Positions 15,920 through 19,100 of a stretch of DNA of 19,100 nt are shown here, one piece after another. Every line of letters starts with the position of its first letter. Positions within the stretch are counted from its first letter, which is position 1. The notes below the pieces were generated by a model. It saw only the letters and a program-made list of their open reading frames with translations. It made no database searches and had not been told where the DNA came from. The translations under genes were made by a program, and so were the position numbers. Origin of the DNA: JANQTF01 sp036835375 (GTDB taxonomy: Bacteria; Bacteroidota; Bacteroidia; J057); assembly GCA_036835375.1 (NCBI GenBank), contig DAITMB010000100.1:1-19100 (forward strand), in the 5' to 3' direction.

Positions 15920-18900
15920 GGGTTTGATGGGCTAGGGCGGTTGAGGGAAGATTCTCGGAGCCAGGCAAATAATACAGGTACGACCAACACGGTCATGACC
16001 TGAAAGATCATGCCTCCGAGGATGGGCACAGCCATGGGTGCCATGATATCGGCGCCTTTCCCTGTGGATGTGATCACAGGAAAGAGGGCAATGACCGTGG
16101 TGGCAGTCGTCATCATGGCAGGACGAATGCGTTGCGCACCGGCCTGGATCACCGTCAATCGAATGTCGGCACGGGTGGTCGGTTGTTGCTGATCGAAGGC
16201 TTGTTGCAAATACGTGCCCATGAGCACCCCGTCATCGGTCGCAATCCCAAATAGCGCAATGAAGCCTACCCAGACTGCTACGGAGAGGTAAATGGGTCCG
16301 ATTTGAAAGATGTCACGCAGATTCTCTCCCCAGAATGATCCATCCAGGAAGTGTTCCCATCCATAAAGCCATAGCAAAATAAATCCACCGGAGAGAGCTA
16401 CGGCAACACCCGTGAACACCAGGAGGGCCAGGGTCGCGCTCCGAAATTGGAGGTAGAGAATCATAAAAATCAGCAAAAGACAAACTGGGATGAGAATACT
16501 CAATCGCTCATTTGCCCTCACTTGATTTTCATAATTGCCCGCAAATCTGTAACTGACCCCTGACGGAATTTTCAATTCACCCCGGCTGATGTGCGCGGCG
16601 ATGCTATCCTTCACAGCTTGGATCACGGACATTTCGGCTACGCCGGAGATTTTGTCAAAAATGACATAGCCATTTAGAAAGGTATTTTCGCTGCGAATCA
16701 TCTGAGGTCCCTGTTCATAGCTGATTTGCGCCAACTCCTGGAGAGGGACTTGAATGCCCGAAGCCGTGGGAACCAGCAGTTGGAGCATGCGTTCGGGGTC
16801 ACTGCGTTGCTCGCGTGGATACCTGACCCGAATGGCATAGCGTTCCCTGCCTTCCACGGAGCGAGTCAGCGTCATACCACCTACGGCAACCTCCAGGTAG
16901 CGCTGTACCTCTTCAATGCTCAACCCATAGCGAGCGAGCGCTGGGCGCAGCAGTTCAATTTCCAGGTAGGGCTTGCCTACCACGCGGTCCGCAAAGACAG
17001 CGGCTCCATTCACTGAAGGCACCTGCCGCAGCAAAGCCTCCAGCTCGAATCCAAAGTTTTGGATCGTCACCAAATCCGGGCCTTGAACCTTGAGGCCCAT
17101 AGGAGCCCTCATTCCGGTGGACACCATAATTTGCCGTGTCTCGATCGGCTGAAGCTTAGGGGCGGAGGTGAGTCCGGGAAGCTGGGCAACCGCGATGATT
17201 TCCTGCCAAATGTCGTCGGGATGGCGAATGTGGTCTCGCCAATTCCGGAAGTACTGCCCACCAGGATCGGGAATTAGTGCGTCTTGTTCGTCCCGCACAA
17301 ATTCACCGGACCGATCTACCCGAAATCGCATGCGATGTCCTGATTCGTCGAGAAGGTATTCGGGCTTGTAAGCCACGAGATTTTCAAACATCGAAATCGG
17401 CGCCGGATCCAATGCCGACTGCACCCGCCCCCATTTGCCCACAACACGCTCTACTTCGGGGACGGTCTCCACGAGCAAATCCAGTTGCCGAATTACCTCC
17501 ACATTTTCCTCTACTCCACTGTGTGGCATGGTGCTGGGCATCAGCAAAAAACTGCCTTCGTCAAGGGTCGGCATAAATTCTGATCCCAATCCGGGGAGTG
17601 ATTCATGCACTTTTGCCCAAAATCCCTCTCCTTCCCAGGCTTGGGCAGGGATCGCCCAACCCAGGAAGGCCTTCGGACCTTGCCAAACCGTGATCCCTAC
17701 TAGAACGACCGACACTGGAATAGTCAAAAACCAGCCCCTGTGATCCAGACACCATCCCAACACCCGCTCATAAAAGTACACCATGGACCACATAGCCCCT
17801 AAAATGCTTCCCAAGATCAGGACCACGAAAAGCCCATTGGCCAAGAGAGACTGTCCCGCACCTAGCGGAAGCCAAGCCCTGGACAGAAGCATCACCACAG
17901 CGATCAGCACTAAGATCATCGGGAGCGAACCAGCTAGTTTCGGCCGAGTGGGTTCCAGCAAGGGTCGCAGGCCCACACTGATGCCCAAGAGCAACACCAT
18001 GAGTCCGATCCACCACGGTGAAACACAGAACATCGCTACGATACCAATCAAGCCGATGGCAACCGGTGCGGCCCAGCGTGTGTACTTTCGTGGAATAGAG
18101 GTACCAATCAACCAAGTGGCAATACTCGGGACAAAGACGATCCCGATCAGGAGCGCGGCTACCATCGAGTAAGTCTTGGTGAAGGCCAGGGGGCTAAAGA
18201 GTTTTCCTTCGGCACCCTGAAGCGCAAATACAGGCAGAAAGCTGACGACTGTGGTGAGAATAGCCGTCACGACCGCAGGGCTTACCTCTGCACTGGCTTC
18301 CAGCACGATGGTCCGCAAGGGTCGCCCTTGATTGCCCGGCATATCGCTATGTCGCAGGATATTTTCCGAAAAAATGATCCCTACGTCCACCATGACACCA
18401 ATCGCGATGGCAATCCCAGAGAGCGCGACCACATTCGCATCGACACCGGTCTGTCTCATTGCTACAAACACCATAAGTACTCCGATCGGAAGCAAGCTGG
18501 AAATCAGGAGGGAGGCTCGAAGGTGACTTACCAGAACAATGACCACGAGCATACTGATGAGCATTTCGAGGGTTAACGCCTCCTCTAGCGTCCCTAGGGT
18601 CTCGTAAATCAGTTCACTACGATCATAAAATGGCACAATCGTTACCTTGGAGATGCTGCCGTCGGGCAGGGTGATTTCCGGCAGACCGGGGCTGATCTCT
18701 GCGATGGTCGCCTTGATGGCCTCAATGACAGCCATTGGATTAGAACCATATCGCGCTACGACCACCGCGCCGACCGCTTCTGCTCCGCCCTTGTCTAATC
18801 CGCCACGTCGATCGGCAGGACCCCATTGCACCTTGGCAACTTCTTTGATTCGCACCGGTACATTGTCGCGAGCCAGCACCACGGTCTCTTCCAGGTCTTT

Positions 18901-19100
18901 GAGGGATTGAATGTACCCCAACCCCCGAATGAGGTATTCTACCCGGTTGAATTCCAGAGTCTTAGCGCCCACGTCAAGGTTGCTTTTTCGAACGGCATCC
19001 ATGATTTGGGTCACGCTCACACCGTACGCCTTCATGGCCACGGGGTCAATTTCCACTTGGTATTCTTTTACGAACCCACCGATCGCAGCGACTTCCGCTA
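15916..19100 (-). CDS. heavy-metal RND efflux permease, CusA-like (5' end off the window)
   Basis: The proton-driven inner-membrane pump of a heavy-metal-exporting RND system. The visible 1060 residues start inside the first periplasmic part (AEVAAIGGFVKEYQ, matching CusA) and run to the stop, so roughly 150-200 N-terminal residues are missing. Residue numbers here count from the GTG codon at 19056. GVMVDVG contains Asp224, equivalent to the proton-relay aspartate of TM4. LGSEFMPTLDEG (490-501), PETLPGL-like MPSTMPHSG (506-514) and IMVSTGM (643-649) are typical of the HME-RND family. Unusual points are about 110 extra residues with three or four hydrophobic segments between TM6 and TM7 (about 318-430), inserts near 566-615 and 900-922, and loss of two of three CusA substrate methionines. 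It is the first visible gene of the three-gene operon. Copper or silver is the likely substrate, but zinc-type metals cannot be excluded. Confidence 0.92.
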   Translation of the reverse strand, partial: AEVAAIGGFVKEYQVEIDPVAMKAYGVSVTQIMDAVRKSNLDVGAKTLEFNRVEYLIRGLGYIQSLKDLEETVVLARDNVPVRIKEVAKVQWGPADRRGGLDKGGAEAVGAVVVARYGSNPMAVIEAIKATIAEISPGLPEITLPDGSISKVTIVPFYDRSELIYETLGTLEEALTLEMLISMLVVIVLVSHLRASLLISSLLPIGVLMVFVAMRQTGVDANVVALSGIAIAIGVMVDVGIIFSENILRHSDMPGNQGRPLRTIVLEASAEVSPAVVTAILTTVVSFLPVFALQGAEGKLFSPLAFTKTYSMVAALLIGIVFVPSIATWLIGTSIPRKYTRWAAPVAIGLIGIVAMFCVSPWWIGLMVLLLGISVGLRPLLEPTRPKLAGSLPMILVLIAVVMLLSRAWLPLGAGQSLLANGLFVVLILGSILGAMWSMVYFYERVLGWCLDHRGWFLTIPVSVVLVGITVWQGPKAFLGWAIPAQAWEGEGFWAKVHESLPGLGSEFMPTLDEGSFLLMPSTMPHSGVEENVEVIRQLDLLVETVPEVERVVGKWGRVQSALDPAPISMFENLVAYKPEYLLDESGHRMRFRVDRSGEFVRDEQDALIPDPGGQYFRNWRDHIRHPDDIWQEIIAVAQLPGLTSAPKLQPIETRQIMVSTGMRAPMGLKVQGPDLVTIQNFGFELEALLRQVPSVNGAAVFADRVVGKPYLEIELLRPALARYGLSIEEVQRYLEVAVGGMTLTRSVEGRERYAIRVRYPREQRSDPERMLQLLVPTASGIQVPLQELAQISYEQGPQMIRSENTFLNGYVIFDKISGVAEMSVIQAVKDSIAAHISRGELKIPSGVSYRFAGNYENQVRANERLSILIPVCLLLIFMILYLQFRSATLALLVFTGVAVALSGGFILLWLYGWEHFLDGSFWGENLRDIFQIGPIYLSVAVWVGFIALFGIATDDGVLMGTYLQQAFDQQQPTTRADIRLTVIQAGAQRIRPAMMTTATTVIALFPVITSTGKGADIMAPMAVPILGGMIFQVMTVLVVPVLFAWLRESSLNRPSPSNP

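Noticed and set aside
1..19100. CRISPR array, tRNA/rRNA gene, insertion sequence or phage module
   Set aside because: No regularly spaced repeats, transposase, integrase or RNA-gene sequence was seen in reading both strands.

Overview
The window looks like chromosomal DNA from a member of the Bacteroidota. The reasons are: an efflux adaptor ending in a DUF3347-type domain, a Bacteroidota-style promoter (TTG about 20 bases before TAnnTTTG), no convincing Shine-Dalgarno sequences before most starts, and an amino-sugar kinase/nucleotidyltransferase pair of the type common in that phylum. The species cannot be named from this sequence. I see no rRNA, tRNA, CRISPR array, insertion sequence or phage gene.

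Layout. (1) 1-3279, minus strand: a nucleotidyltransferase, an aminoglycoside-phosphotransferase-fold sugar kinase that overlaps it by ATGA, and an AmpG-like MFS transporter cut by the left edge. Together they suggest uptake of an amino sugar or muropeptide, anomeric phosphorylation and conversion to a nucleotide sugar. (2) 3504-4511, minus: an SPFH/stomatin-like membrane protein with a strong intrinsic terminator behind it. (3) 4512-4920: a gene-free spacer. (4) 4921-7904, plus: histidyl-tRNA synthetase (hisS), then histidine ammonia-lyase (hutH) with its own likely promoter. (5) 7905-8895: an unrecognised 227-aa protein preceded by a 22-bp perfect palindrome and followed by a strong terminator. 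(6) 8946-9503, minus: a decayed short-chain dehydrogenase, probably the C-terminal part of a rhamnulose-1-phosphate aldolase/dehydrogenase, with two in-frame TAG stops. (7) 9714-12827, plus: a secreted GH2 beta-galactosidase. (8) 12856-19100, minus: a tripartite heavy-metal RND efflux operon in the order permease (cusA-like, 5' end off the window), outer-membrane channel (tolC/cusC-like, ATGA overlap), adaptor (cusB-like with extra metal-binding domains).

Most genes are ordinary housekeeping, catabolic or metal-resistance genes. The points most worth a second look are the palindrome next to the unknown 227-aa gene, the decayed dehydrogenase whose two stops both fall where tryptophan is expected, and the CusA-like pump, which carries extra hydrophobic segments and keeps only one of the three substrate-binding methionines of E. 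coli CusA.
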